This document shows positions 1-11,007 of a stretch of DNA of 64,000 bases, piece by piece. Under the pieces are notes generated by a model. It saw nothing but the letters and a program-made list of their open reading frames with translations. It was not told where the DNA came from and searched no databases. Every line of letters starts with the position of its first letter. The first letter of the stretch is position 1. This DNA is from Acanthaster planci. Lineage: Eukaryota; Echinodermata; Asteroidea; Valvatida; Acanthasteridae. Position numbers and translations under genes: made by a program. Where the stretch lies: NCBI RefSeq assembly GCF_001949145.1, contig NW_019091479.1:563932-627931 (forward strand). The letters run 5' to 3'.

Positions 1-384
1 CAAAATTCATCAACCCAACACGAAAACTACAACTTTGACGCCAAAACGTCTGGCAAAACGGGGGGGGGCAAAAGTACCTAGAAGGGACAGAGTTACCTGG
101 AGGGGGACCAATTTACCAGGCCAGGGACACTTTTACCGAGGTAATTCTGTCCCCCGGGATAGTTTTACCGGGGGACAGATTTACCGTCCACACCGGCTAA
201 CTGCGCATCGCTGATCCACAAACGACTAGGAAAAGAAAGCTTTGTAGTCGCATCGCTTCCAACAAAACCAATACTCCCAACCAATACGACTCTCTTTAAC
301 TCATGAGGGGGTGCTTTTGCTCGAGGCGTATAGATCTAAACCAATTCTTTTACTTTTCGACTTCATGAATTCTGTTCTGTGCAG
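1..384. other. Upstream intron or flank, no exon seen
   Basis: No open frame with usable splice sites lies before the acceptor at 383-384. The 5' exons of the SLC46-type gene must be outside the window or unrecognisable here. The stretch holds the hairpin repeat at 61-186 and otherwise AT-rich unique sequence. Confidence 0.5.
61..186. repeat. Degenerate direct/inverted repeat with a strong hairpin
   Basis: Successive segments share a pattern of GGGGGACA, a few bases, then TTTACC, repeated about every 20-25 bases. The last two copies face each other: an 18-base arm starting at 140 pairs with an arm ending at 185 with one mismatch around a loop of about 10 bases. This looks like the end of a non-autonomous transposon or a short minisatellite; the family is not identified. 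Confidence 0.5.
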
Positions 385-2934
385 GAGAATACATCAACGG
401 ACGAGATCGACACTGACGGCGGAATGGCATCACACCTACTCGCACTATGCATGCACACACTAGCTATATTCCGGAATCCCTCTACGGGCGAATGGAATGG
501 CGTCCTCATCGTTGAGGCCATCACCTTTTTCGCCTACACCCATCTTGGCGTTTTCTTCTTAGCCATGTTGCAGATTGTAATGTTGGGGGAGCCCTTCTGC
601 TGGTCACCTATTTTAATTGGTTACTTTTCTGCAGCAAAACTAACTGGTATAATAATTGGTAGGTATGGGAATATTTCTGAATGGTTGCACGCCCTGACGA
701 AAAAACATAGGTTTCATAATAATAATAATAGGTTTTATTTCATAATCTCAGACAATTAGCAAGAATTTATCAGGGCTTTTTAATTCTGACAAAAATTTAC
801 TGTGTAGTAACAAATTATTGTCTGAATCACCCACTCACCTCGCAGAAAAATCTGCAGATCTGTGTTAATTGCCTTTTAAACCACATGCAAGAAAGTAACA
901 AGTTCCAAAAATATATAAACATGTATCAATAGTAAAGACTTACCGAATCCTTGCCTTAGAATTAGACTCTGTGTATCTACTACAAAAGAATACATATGTT
1001 GGTACACTTCTGCCATTCGTTTCCGTTTCTGTTTTTTTTTTCTTTTTCTTCCCTCCCGCTAGGCATGACGGTAGTTGCAAAGATTTTGCAAACATGGTTC
1101 GATGATTATGGTTTGATACAAATTGGATTGCTGTCCATGTTTACCAGCGCCCTCATTCCTGTGTATGCAAGGACCGATGCTGGACTCTTTCTTGGTAATT
1201 TCGCCGTTATGAAATTCACGGGGGAAACTCTAAAAAAATAAAAATGAAAAGTATTCACAAAATGCGGAACAAAAACAGGGTCTTGAGTGTCGGAAACAAG
1301 TTCATCTGAGAAAATAAATGAGGCTTTATTGCCGACAGGCGATCACGCATAAATCGAATGCAAAAGTTTTCTCTATATGCACACAAATCTGTGCAAAGGC
1401 GCACACATTTTACAAAAAGTTCGTGAGGAGACCACGCGTTTTTGTCCAGTTAGTTATCTCCGCTTTTTAGGAGGAGTGGCCACAGTCTAAACCTTCACGT
1501 TCATTATGCCACACATTAATGAGATATCTTATCCATGTCTGACGATCTGTCCTGCTCATTTCAGTGGCGGTTTTCGGTGCATTCCGTCTGGTACCAGGCC
1601 CAATCCTAACTTCCAGCTTGTCCAAATTAGTCAAGAAAAGCAGCATGGGTGAGTAGGCTTACATCCATTTCTCGATCAGAATACCGAAACCAGAAATGAC
1701 GACTGGACCACATGAGTGTTGAAAAAGGTAACTTTATGCACATTATATACATACCCACAATGCCAATATGTATACGCAAGAGTTGACATGGTCAAACCAT
1801 AGATGACTTGTCTCTTCATGTTTCTTTTGTTATTCATTTCTGATAATTTAGGAAGTGTGTTCGGATTAACAAGTGCCGTAGAATGTTTAGGTGCTTTTTT
1901 AGCTCCTACAATTTACGGTACGATCTACCAAGCTACCGTAGAAGATGACCCCATGTTCGTGTTCAAGCTTATGGCCGGCCTTACTGCGATCCCATCAGCT
2001 CTAGTACTGTAAGTTTAGGATAACTGATCCACTGAAACTGAGTTGAAGATCTTAACAAAAAATGTGAAATACCTAGAAGACTGGCTGTCCAAACTTCTGA
2101 ATTCAGTTTGTCGACTTAAACTTGGTAAATGGTCTAAATAGTTGAGACCCTTTTAAAATACTCTAACATCAAAATTATGTTTACAATTAAGTTTTATTTT
2201 GCTCCTGGTTAGTCATTTCTTAGTAGGGCGTAACGGAAAACCTATAATGATTTTGACTTAATAAAAAAATTATTTCTTCAGTTGAAGCCCAAGATGTATG
2301 AAAATATCACATAGACACCGTACGTCGTGTTTTCAAGATGTATTTTTGCGTTGGGGAGATGTTAATTTATATAACGGGTTTTGCCCTTACCCAACGTATT
2401 TTAATAAGCTCTGCATGCTCAGTGCTTGTCCGAGAGCCTGCGAAAAAACTCACAAGTTCACTCGAGTGGGACTCGAACCCACGACCTCCTCCTGCTTTAA
2501 TACTAATACAGATATCTTAACCACTCGACCACCGAGCTTGCCCGGGTTGGCTGGCTGGTCCGAGTAATGTGAAGCAGCGGGGACCACGAACTATTTTCAA
2601 GATGTATTTTTGCGTTGGGAAGATGTTAATTTATATAACGGGTTTTGCCCTTGCCCATTGCAACGTATATTAAAAACCCGTTATATAATTATACCGTACG
2701 TCTTGTGATGATTGCAACACGGGGTGAGTATTATGTAGGGAGAATGACACTTGGTTGAAATGAATTTTAACAATTGACCCGCAGGCTTTCGTACCTCAAT
2801 ACAAATTCAACAAAACCCTCCTGTCTTCTTTGAACCACAGGTTTTTGCAGTGCTGGAAATGCACTTCAGGAGCAGCTAATTATAACGAAGTAAAAGAGGA
2901 AAAGCTGCTACCAACTTCTACTTCAAAACAATGA
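385..2934 (+). CDS. SLC46-family (proton-coupled folate transporter-like) MFS transporter, 3' part
   Basis: Five exons join in one frame: 385-658, 1063-1194, 1565-1648, 1852-2008 and 2841-2934 (stop TGA 2932-2934), giving 246 residues. Phases match at every junction (1, 1, 1, 2). The residues cover roughly the second half of a 12-helix major facilitator protein: a helix after EWNGVLIVEAITFF, the run SPILIGYFSAAKLTG, then MFTSALIPVYARTDAG, FRLVPGPILTSSLSKLV, and VFGLTSAVECLGAFLAPTIY, which resemble the SLC46 family of plasma-membrane or lysosomal transporters. Substrate cannot be told; SLC46A1 carries folate, other members carry other organic anions. The N-terminal half is missing off the left edge. 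The terminal exon gives a tail with YNEV and ends TSTSKQ; it overlaps an exon of an antisense gene, so it is the least certain part. Confidence 0.75.
2329..2692. repeat. Direct repeats plus inverted arm flanking a tRNA-like block
   Basis: Two nearly identical direct repeats of about 62 bases lie at 2329-2390 and 2592-2653 (shared core GCGTTGGG, then ATGTTAATTTATATAACGGG). A reverse-complement copy of the ATATAACGGGTTTT part follows at about 2673-2692, so the right side can fold back. The tRNA-like sequence sits between the direct repeats. The whole is probably a composite short interspersed element. Confidence 0.5.
2461..2537 (-). mobile_element. tRNA-derived SINE head (tRNA-like, A and B boxes)
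   Basis: On the minus strand an A-box-like TGGTCGAGTGG (2521-2531) and a perfect B box GGTTCGAGTCC (2469-2479) are correctly ordered, and the T-arm GTGGG/CCCAC stem is intact. The anticodon arm does not fold cleanly and the acceptor stem is partial, so this is a pol III promoter from a tRNA rather than a working tRNA gene. The flanking repeats support a SINE. Confidence 0.55.
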
Positions 2935-3231
2935 CGGCAGTAGCGTCTATCACTAATCAATCTAACAATCTCATGACGAGAAAATCTAAAAATTAACAGC
3001 AGCCACTTCGCAATGCACCCAGGGGTGGCGCTTAGAATAGCTAGCTGGGTTGCCACACGGGTCTTGTCTATACATACATTGTGTTTATACATGTATACCA
3101 ACCTTACTTGCCTGCCAAGAGAGCCATGCCGAGTACCGTACCAATACAAACGCCACCAAGGGTGTAACATCTCGAGGCATCTTTCAGTCTGGACCTTACC
3201 CAGGTGAACACAAAGAAGAAATCAGACTTCC
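2880..3231 (-). CDS. Unassigned membrane-protein-like gene, last two coding exons
   Basis: Not recognised. Two minus-strand exons join in phase: 3108-3231 (acceptor after a pyrimidine-rich tract, donor GTAAGG at 3107) and 2880-2985 (stop TAA 2880-2882). The product segment reads KSDFFFVFTWVRSRLKDASR, then a glycine-rich hydrophobic stretch GGVCIGTVLGMALLAG that looks like a membrane helix, then a short tail with YCRHCFEVEV and the end FSSFTSL. The 3108-3231 exon begins with two bases completing a codon, so more exons lie upstream; weak candidates are 3364-3391 and about 3438-3573. The last exon overlaps the SLC46-type terminal exon (2880-2934) on the other strand. Either a tail-to-tail overlapping gene pair, or one of the two exon calls is wrong. 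Confidence 0.42.
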
Positions 3232-3573
3232 CTAGAATAATGAAGGTAAAAGACAGCGAGGGGTGATTTCAAGAGGTGTCTTACAACTGCATGTATGTCA
3301 CTTCATGCGCTCGCAAAGAGCTCACAAGAAGGGTTTATAAATATGCAACAGATTACGTCACACTTAAGCTTGCGCTGAAGAGCTGGGATTGCTGTGGTAT
3401 ATTCAAGCAGCACAAACAAAGTAATGTACTACCCTACATAATGAAAAGACCCAAAGATTCCACAGTACTGAATAAGACATCGTACAATAGACCCCAAATC
3501 TACTGGTGATCGCTTAATCAAGAGCTTTTTGGGATGTTGCAAGATAGCTGGAGTCATGTGACAGTTCCTATTC

Positions 3574-5106
3574 CTGCAAGTGGAGACGCATGAACAGAAG
3601 CACGGCATGACAGTACTCATTTACACCTCACTATGTGGGGGACAGGTCGTGAGGAATTTACAAAAATCAAAATGATTAAAAGTACCCATAAACTAAAGCA
3701 GCAATACATCAGCAATCCACAATCACGAAATCCCGCATTAGTCGAATGTTTTATTCTTTGGAAATGCATTCAGAATTGAAAATTGTTTTCTCACTGAAAA
3801 GAAATCTAGCCTCCTGTGAAATAGATCTTATCCATCAAGATGAAATTGGAGAGTAAGGGGCCAAGGGCTCTGTATATGCAGGGCAGGCTCGAGTAAAATC
3901 GTTTGCGCGATCATACTATTTTCTAATTGAATTAAAATAATTAAATTTCTCTGATGAGACGCAAGCAATGCGTTAAGGATCCATTCTGTCTGTGAGCCCA
4001 CTAATCCCTAACCCCATAGGAGCATTTGGGACTGGCAACAAGGCTGATATGTTTACGCATTCCAAAAATCCATTTTACTCCTGACCTCGGAGAACTAATA
4101 TGATCTTTCCAAAGCAAGGGGATGTTAAACTTAAAAGTGTACTTTTCGCTTTAATGTCGTAACACCAAATAACTCGATAGCTTTAATTACTTCCAACATA
4201 CAAACAGTGTCTCTTTTTCACTTCTATATATTTATACATATTTATTAAAATAAAGTTGAGTTAGTTAAGCAAGATAAAAAAAAATAGAACTTACTTGTTT
4301 TATAATAGTTTGACATGATTTGTCAGTTTTCAGCGGTTTCCGCAATTGTAGTTCTCTATACAAATGGAAATGAAATCAAATAGTTTTACGAATGTATAAA
4401 GATGTCATCACAATTATATATTTGACTCTATATAAATCGAACTTACAGTTAATGTAACTCCTATCGCAAAATTGCTTGTAACATTGGCAATTTGGTTGTC
4501 AGAGGGAATTTATAGAAACAAAGTTCAATAATAAATCGCCAGTGTACATATACATGTTATTGATTGGTCTCAATTGATGCCTTTTGAGCAGCGATTGATG
4601 TCATATTAATTATGCCTTGTGCACGAATTAAGCAACTCTGTATACTAGCTATCACATCAATTAATCATCGTCGATAGACGCTGGAGTGAAGTTGGGTCTT
4701 TTTTCAAGGCTGTCTTTCCTCAGTGCTTAAAAACTAAGACCTAATGCTGCGTGACGTACGTTTAATTCTCTCATCGAAGATCAAGGCCCTGCGACTTGAA
4801 GTGAAAAAGAGCAGAACAAGAAAAAGGAAAAGAATGTTTTCTTTTATTTGAATCATTTTTTTTCGATTCACGGTGAAATGTTCCTTCTATAGAATCTATA
4901 CGTTCTTGAAATAAATTTAAATTAGAGAAATAATTTTACTAAAGGAAAGCTTTAACATTTTAGCATTTTAACAATGTCAGCCTTTCCTAGACTTTATGTT
5001 CCATTTTGTAGGCCTCCTGCGCTTTTGGTTGAACTTTCGCTGGAGACCGATGTTAATCATGCGTGATTGGTCCGGGTAATTGGGAATAGCGTGACAAGCT
5101 GGTCGA
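3574..5106. other. Intergenic, AT-rich
   Basis: No supportable exon on either strand; frames are broken and short. It holds the probable 3' untranslated region of the GT92 gene that ends at 5107. Microscopic AT-rich stretches but no clear repeat family. Confidence 0.5.
4843..4848 (-). terminator. Candidate polyadenylation signal of the first GT92 gene
   Basis: AATAAA on the minus strand, about 260 bases past the stop at 5107. It is the nearest canonical hexamer downstream; in AT-rich DNA this can occur by chance. Confidence 0.35.
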
Positions 5107-6174
5107 TTAGCAACATCCCAACGAACACTGTTCTTGGCACTTTTGGAGGGCGGAGGCGGCCGTCTTCATTCCCAAATCCACTTGTGTCATATTCATAAGT
5201 TTTGGTCCATTCAGCTCCTTATGCCTGTCCCCGTGATAATGGTTCATACGCAGTAATGCTGCATCTGGGTCGACCTTGATAAATCCTTTTCGAGGATAAG
5301 CGTTGTGAGCCTGCACACCAGCTACAGCCTTGGAGAGATAGATATGCTTGGTTCTATGACTGTGACCTAGAAGGGGTTTTCTGCTTCGCCGCCCAAACCG
5401 TTCAATCAGGAGTGGGTATTGCGTGCCATTTATAGGTTTACCCAAAAACAAGTAATTCTGCAATGTAATCTGAACGATAGGTTTACCTCCAGTATTATTT
5501 TGGAGAAGTTTTTGGATGACACGGCTGAGAAATCCCTGCTGATGATCTTTGGAACTGTAAGGGTACTCGTCGATATCCATGACCAGCTGCCAGACATAAT
5601 CTTGTCCAAACTGTTGCCAGCAATCATTATAGGCAGGTACCTGCGTGGCGCCATCTCGACTCATGGGGTTTGGTACAGCTTTGTAGCTCCAGTCAACATA
5701 AGTCACGTAGCCATTTTCGATGAAACATCGCAAGTTTTCTTTCTGAGATTCGTTCTTGTAGAGGAAAGAGTCGTAAATATAAACATGTTCAACACCCGCG
5801 TAGCTGAGATACTGCAGCCACTGGACTAACTCTCTGGTTGTGAGATGGTTAGTATCGGAGGCGAAGATGCGAACTACAAGCACAGCAGTTAGAAAGTACT
5901 TCTCTGTCAGCTTGGATGTGCTGTGTGGTTTAAAGTGGCTGTTCATTCCATTGGTTGGGTCAAAGCGACCAGAGCACCACCAGTGCTTTCTATCGCGTGC
6001 TATGTTGCGAATAGCAGGCTGTGTTCTTTCGCAGGTTGCTAATTTGTCGGTTGACCCGAATTTATCGGTGATCCATCTTTCCAGGACGTACGGCCACAAA
6101 AGAGTAATTCCAACGCTGGCGCTCAGCACTAGAAGGAAGACTCTGGCACGGGAAATTCTCCGTAACTCAACCAT
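5107..6174 (-). CDS. Glycosyltransferase family 92 protein (DUF23), copy 1
   Basis: Single-exon gene of 355 residues. I start at the first ATG (6172-6174); the frame is closed by a stop 69 bases upstream. A short basic cytosolic tail (VELRRISRAR) precedes a hydrophobic anchor at about residues 12-30, as in a type II Golgi enzyme. The GT92 domain begins near residue 92 (KYFLTAVLVVRIFASD), followed by the block RELVQWLQYLSYAGVEHVY, the metal/sugar-nucleotide region DIDEYPY (about 200-206) and NHYHGD (about 311-316). The C terminus ends in a CxxxCxLGCC cysteine cluster. Known GT92 members transfer galactose to glycans (for example GALT-1 of C. elegans acting on fucose); acceptor here is unknown. 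A near-identical paralogue lies 2.4 kb away on the same strand. Confidence 0.85.
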   Translation of the reverse strand: MVELRRISRARVFLLVLSASVGITLLWPYVLERWITDKFGSTDKLATCERTQPAIRNIARDRKHWWCSGRFDPTNGMNSHFKPHSTSKLTEKYFLTAVLVVRIFASDTNHLTTRELVQWLQYLSYAGVEHVYIYDSFLYKNESQKENLRCFIENGYVTYVDWSYKAVPNPMSRDGATQVPAYNDCWQQFGQDYVWQLVMDIDEYPYSSKDHQQGFLSRVIQKLLQNNTGGKPIVQITLQNYLFLGKPINGTQYPLLIERFGRRSRKPLLGHSHRTKHIYLSKAVAGVQAHNAYPRKGFIKVDPDAALLRMNHYHGDRHKELNGPKLMNMTQVDLGMKTAASALQKCQEQCSLGCC

Positions 6175-6314
6175 GTTTTCGTCTGTACAATTCACAGTCC
6201 AATGTCTGTAGAATTGAGTTCCTCCAGACACACGTCTCAATTAAGCTCCTTCTTCTACCAGTCTGTGGCTGTATAATGCGTACCTCTGCAGTCGGCCTAC
6301 GTCGTCCACTGCAC

Positions 6315-6322
6315 GTTTTATA
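6315..6322 (-). promoter_or_regulatory. TATA box upstream of GT92 copy 1
   Basis: TATAAAAC on the minus strand, 141 bases before the ATG at 6174, in otherwise GC-richer sequence. A transcription start about 25-30 bases downstream (near 6285-6290) would leave a short leader. Inferred from position and consensus only. Confidence 0.5.
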
Positions 6323-8600
6323 CAGACGCGCTTTGCCGCGCTCCGACCAATGAAAATCCTGACCACACCCATAAATCTCTCACACGCCAGGAATGTCTCT
6401 TTTTAACAAGAATGCCAAAGGTTTGCAAACATGTTAACAATCACCTCAACGCCGCCGAGGAGAATTAGTTCCTTTCACCCCCTCATGAAAATTACATGTA
6501 CGATAAATAAAAAGTTCATTATTTGTTTGACTCTGTCATTACGTCGAAGTTGTTCATAAATCTGTAATTAAGACAGACGACGTATATAAACCTTGCGATT
6601 TTGAGTATTCTGACACAAAGGCTATGTCCATTTTTGTCTCAATGTTAAGACGAGGACTGTTCCATTATTTTTTGTGATAATGAACCCTTTGAAATTCTTT
6701 GTAAATATGTGGCATAATCGACAGATATAGGTTCCATGTACTTACCCCAAATCACTGGTACAACAAAACGCATCCGATCAAAGCTCAAAGAAATGAGAGT
6801 TTACAGTACCTCGAAGATTGCATGCCAGTCAAGAGGCCCAAATCTTCATGACACTCGGCCCCATCACAATATGCGTACCTCGCTCGAGTTTTCTATCAGA
6901 TCCCACGTGAACTCAAGTATTGTTGAAAAAAGAGGCACAGATGACCGATCTACCTTGAGCTTCAATTTAATTTTGATAAAAATGGGCTTAAAAGCGCTTT
7001 ATTTTGCAAGTGAGTATTGCCCATTGTTTTCCAAAATGGCGATAACCTTCAGGACTTAGGGCTACCTTCCGTGAAGGAAATGTCCTCCAAAAGTGAACGA
7101 GTCGCACCTAAAATAATACACCTAACAAGATACCTTTTTTTAATTTTAGTTTCAGCTCGGAAAACCTCGGAGAATGAGACTGCTCCAACACCTTCACCTT
7201 TTGTATTGTGGGGTCATACTCATTATTACTGAGACACGAAGCACTGCATTCTTGACCATGGACCATTAATAGAGGGCGCACTTTGTGTGTTCCTGTTGAG
7301 CAAATAATAGTACATGTATAGCGTTTAGTTGATTCGTTGACGCGGAAAAGCCTACATTACAATCGCCAACCCAATTCATGTACATGTCGGTGTTCATGTT
7401 TCGGCTTTAAGAGGAGTGTGGCACTATCGAAGCGAGATTTCCGTTCGGTATTATTTGCCCTATAGACCCATCGACATTGGAAAATTTGAAAAAGTGGAGG
7501 AAGGTCACCTTGCAAGACAGCATCGTTTACATCACTTCTGAAATCCTTGTTATCATACAAAGGTACAATTGTCCTGTACAAAAAAATGGCGAGGAAATTC
7601 GAAGTAAGGGTTCTCAGTCTCTTCATCTTTGCATTTTTCTTTACTTCCACCACACTCTACGAGTACATGTAGTTGGATAGCCCAGGAATATTACACACGT
7701 CTTCCCTGGTTTTCAATCATTTCTGTGGCAAACACAGGTAATAACAGAAAGATTTTGAAAGAATTAAGTTGAAACATCAATAGAAGTTCTTTATATCGTT
7801 AATTACTGGACGCAAATCGTTTGCATCCTCCCTACAATCTTCACTGTACAATAAAATGGTTATTAAATACCCTTTCATCCAACTAACGAGCTTAACATTG
7901 GATAAAACATGCGAGTTAAGATGGCACTTTCTATTACAACCAGTTTGCAGGAGACATAACCTGGAACAAGACAACTTAAAACCAATACATTTTGTATATC
8001 TAACAGAAAATACATGTTATAGTAATTTCTATTCTATAAAAAAAAAATTCTCATCCAAGTATCCCTGAAGTACATGGGGGCAGGACTGGTAAACATTTAC
8101 AAAAATAGGGCCTATAAGGACTTAAACAATTTTGACAACTGCACGTCAGACAGAACAATTGATTTTTGTCAAATCGATAGGCTAAATATAGAGTACCCTT
8201 GAAAGTTTTATACATCTGATGTTCATTCTTAGACAGAAATAATTACAACAAATAAAATTGGAAATTGTAAAAAATTGATCAGTTTTGGAGTAATGCGCGT
8301 AACATATATGCACATCCAAAATCTTTAGAAGCGGGAAACAAAATTAACAAGCAAAGTAATGTGACCCAAGCAAAATATAAATACAAAAATAAACCCAACT
8401 TTACCTACAGTAATCTACATTGTCTATCTTGAATACAAAACATGCACAAAAACATGACAGACGGTACATTTTGATTTCTCATAGAAATTCCATTTCTCAG
8501 TTTAAGAGGAGTATAAATTCCATGTACAAATCTTCATTTGATTATGTTTGCAGATTTGATCTTTTAGTTGTGATTGTACGTTCAACACAGTCCCAATCCA
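6323..8600. other. Intergenic between the GT92 paralogues
   Basis: No exon I can support. The right part should hold the 3' untranslated region of copy 2. A minus-strand open frame of about 98 codons at 7357-7653 has no family resemblance and starts with a non-ATG codon. Confidence 0.5.
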
Positions 8601-9755
8601 TCAACAGCACCCCAGCTGGCAATCTTCTAGGCACGCCTTCAAGGCAGAGACGACCGGCTTCATCCCAGTATCTTCTTGTGTTTTAGCCTTCTGTCTTTCC
8701 CCGTGGTAATGGTTCATCCTTAGTGTTTTAGGATCTGATATGACGGACATGAAACCCTTATGCAGCCGAGGCTTATGAACCATAGGCCTTTTCACCGCCT
8801 CCGACAGGTACACTGGTTTCACAGTTTGAGAACTCCACGGCTTCCTGATGCGGCGCCACTGTCTGTCGATTAGAATTGGGTGCTCCTTGGCATTCAGTGG
8901 TTTGCCAAGAAACAAAAAGTTGGACATATAAATCACACCGAGCTTCCCTTTCTGCTTGCTGTTGGTCTTCTTGACAACACGGCTCAAGAATCCTGGGGCG
9001 TGGTCATTAGGGCAGTAGGGGTATTCGTCGATATCAACAGACGTCTGCCAAGTAAATTGATGGCGGTAATTAGTGAGACAGTGTTGGTAAGCAGGTTGCT
9101 GGGCTACGTTAGGTCGCAGAGTTACATCCTCGCGTGCTGTGTGGCTCCAGTTAACATAAGTCACGTAGCCGTTTTCGATGAAACATTGCAGGTTTTCTTT
9201 CTGAGATTCGTTTTTGTATAGGAAAGAGTCGTAAACATAAACATGTTCAACACCCGCGTAGGTGAGATATTGCAACCACTGGACTAACTCTCTGGTTGTA
9301 AAGTGGTTGATGTCACTGGCATAAATACGAACCAAGACTACGGCTGTTAAAAAGTACTTTTCCTTGGTCATGTTCCCGCTATAGTTGTGCCAACCTGAAC
9401 ACCAATGATGGCTTGTGTTTCTCTGAGTAAATGATTCCGTCTCAGTCTTGGTTTGGTTGGTATCGGTTCTTGAGTTGTTCTCCTTCCTGATAGACCTACT
9501 CACGTTTCTTATGCAACCCTTATCCTCTGACGTTGTTTCAACAGCCATCTTGGTGAAGCTACGGATTGGAGTCTTTAGGATGGTCGATGCATACATGACT
9601 ACACCCACGACGCCAAATAACAAAACCAGAAAGACTCTGTGGCTCTTGATAGGGAATTTAGCGGTAGGTTTCGTCTTTGCCACCAAAGTCATTCCTTGTT
9701 CTGGAAAAGAGCAAGGAAACCCTCTCCTTGCCTTTTGGTTCCCGATAAAAATCAT
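8601..9755 (-). CDS. Glycosyltransferase family 92 protein (DUF23), copy 2
   Basis: Single-exon gene of 384 residues; ATG at 9753-9755 is directly preceded by an in-frame TAG, so the start is bounded (a second Met at residue 22 is possible). Hydrophobic anchor at about residues 41-58 makes a type II membrane protein. Several NxS/T sites occupy the stem. The catalytic domain starts near 133 (KYFLTAVVLVRIYASD) and carries DIDEYPY (241-247) and NHYHGE near the C terminus. The stretch from RELVQWLQYL to ENGYVTYV is almost identical to copy 1, as is the terminal CxxxCxLGCC, while the stems are unrelated. This is a local duplication with a conserved catalytic core and a free-running stem. Confidence 0.86.
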   Translation of the reverse strand: MIFIGNQKARRGFPCSFPEQGMTLVAKTKPTAKFPIKSHRVFLVLLFGVVGVVMYASTILKTPIRSFTKMAVETTSEDKGCIRNVSRSIRKENNSRTDTNQTKTETESFTQRNTSHHWCSGWHNYSGNMTKEKYFLTAVVLVRIYASDINHFTTRELVQWLQYLTYAGVEHVYVYDSFLYKNESQKENLQCFIENGYVTYVNWSHTAREDVTLRPNVAQQPAYQHCLTNYRHQFTWQTSVDIDEYPYCPNDHAPGFLSRVVKKTNSKQKGKLGVIYMSNFLFLGKPLNAKEHPILIDRQWRRIRKPWSSQTVKPVYLSEAVKRPMVHKPRLHKGFMSVISDPKTLRMNHYHGERQKAKTQEDTGMKPVVSALKACLEDCQLGCC

Positions 9756-10144
9756 CTAGACTGAAGACATGGTCAGAAATAGTCATCAGCAGAAGTCTTC
9801 CATTTGGCAGCAGCCATTAAGTATATTTGCTCGTACATGTATCCTTCTCGCATACGATGTGATGACCATTTGCCGCGCACAATGGACGGGCCCCTTCGGG
9901 TCACAGATGAATGCACCAATTGTTGATGATGGGGAGCAAGCCCACAGCACCGGCACTGGCAATGTCCAAGCCGCCCTATACGTCATCTATTATCTATTGC
10001 CATTCATTGTGTCCTGTCACTAATCAATCAATACATGTAACAAAGTAAGGGCATTCCGCCAGTAGGTTTGCAGGTACTCATGCAAAGTCGACTTCTTCTG
10101 GAAGTATGGGGCTTCTAAGTCTGATGAGAACAGGTGAGTGTAAA

Positions 10145-10183
10145 CTCGACGTTTCGACCAGGGATGCTCTGGTCGTCCTCAGG
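10145..10183. repeat. Penelope-like or other retroelement hairpin motif
   Basis: ACTCGACGTTTCGACC is followed by a short loop and CTGGTCGTCCTCAGG; CGACCAG and CTGGTCG form a 7-bp stem (10155-10175). A CGTTTCGACC...GGTCGTCCTCAG word of this kind recurs in animal retroelement ends. Family assignment is from memory of such motifs and is tentative. Confidence 0.35.
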
Positions 10184-10413
10184 AGAGAATGTCGAGCTCA
10201 CCCTCACCGGTTCCTCTAAGAATCACCACTCTTACAAAAGAGATCGATCCCACATGATGTACCTGCAAAATATGTTCTCGAAGTCTAGCCTCCACCATGC
10301 AAAGTTTCAAATCTTTTAAATCTCAGTCTATCCTGTCTGAAGTGAAGATATCAATTCCTGGGAATACGAAACTCAATGCCTGCTGTTTGTTTGGATTTAG
10401 GGGAGACCGGGCC

Positions 10414-10600
10414 CAGTGGCGTGGCTAGGATTTTACAAGGGGGGCACAAAGAGGGCACCAGCATCTTATGGGGGGCACCAGCTTTCAGTGGTGTGCTTTT
10501 TTTGAGGGCAAGTTTTGTTAGCCTTGTTCAATATCCATTTATCCATTTTTTTGGGGGGGGGGCTGGCACGTGCCCCAGGCCTCCCGTGGCTACGCCATTG
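10414..10600. mobile_element. hAT-like short inverted-repeat element (MITE)
   Basis: Left end CAGTGGCGTGGCTAGG and right end GTGGCTACGCCATTG are imperfect terminal inverted repeats of the CAGTGGCG kind found in hAT-type elements. The interior has long G runs. Flanking 8-mers (ending ...GGCC on both sides) are only a half match for a target duplication, so the copy is old. Confidence 0.5.
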
Positions 10601-10934
10601 GATAGGCCCCCTGCGTTGGCCATAAATTATGACAACAAATAAAGTACACTGAAACAAATCCATCACCGAGTTGGATTGACGACATTTGCACCTTTTGGGT
10701 TTTTAAAATAAGAATTACTTCTGCACCTTAGAGTTTCAAAAGAAGAAGAAGAAGCAGCACAGGGGAGAGGTAGAAGTGCCGACGGAGGCAAAGAGCTTAT
10801 CCCGGGGCGTGGGGGCGCACCCCCCCCCCGACCAAAAATGGAGAAGAAAAATGGAGGTGTCATATTGTCTGCAATGGAACCACAGAGCGCCTAGAAACCA
10901 AAATGGCTCTCGACCCCACGCCGTACTTCTTTAG

Positions 10935-11007
10935 TTCACCCCCCTTGGAAAATCTGGGATCACGCCCCACCCCCCGCCCCCTTTAGAAATTCCTGGATCG
11001 GCCCCTG
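10935..11007 (-). mobile_element. hAT-like terminal fragment
   Basis: Reading the minus strand from 11007 gives CAGGGGCCGATCCAGGAATT followed by G-rich sequence, a typical hAT-type terminal repeat. The other end is not found, so this is a fragment. Confidence 0.4.

Noticed and set aside
6770-6830. Possible small minus-strand exon with a GTAAGT donor
   Set aside because: A strong donor exists but there is only about 40 bases of frame and no partner exon in phase.
7357-7653. 98-codon minus-strand open frame between the GT92 genes
   Set aside because: Starts at a non-ATG codon, resembles no family I know, and has no splice context; open by chance.
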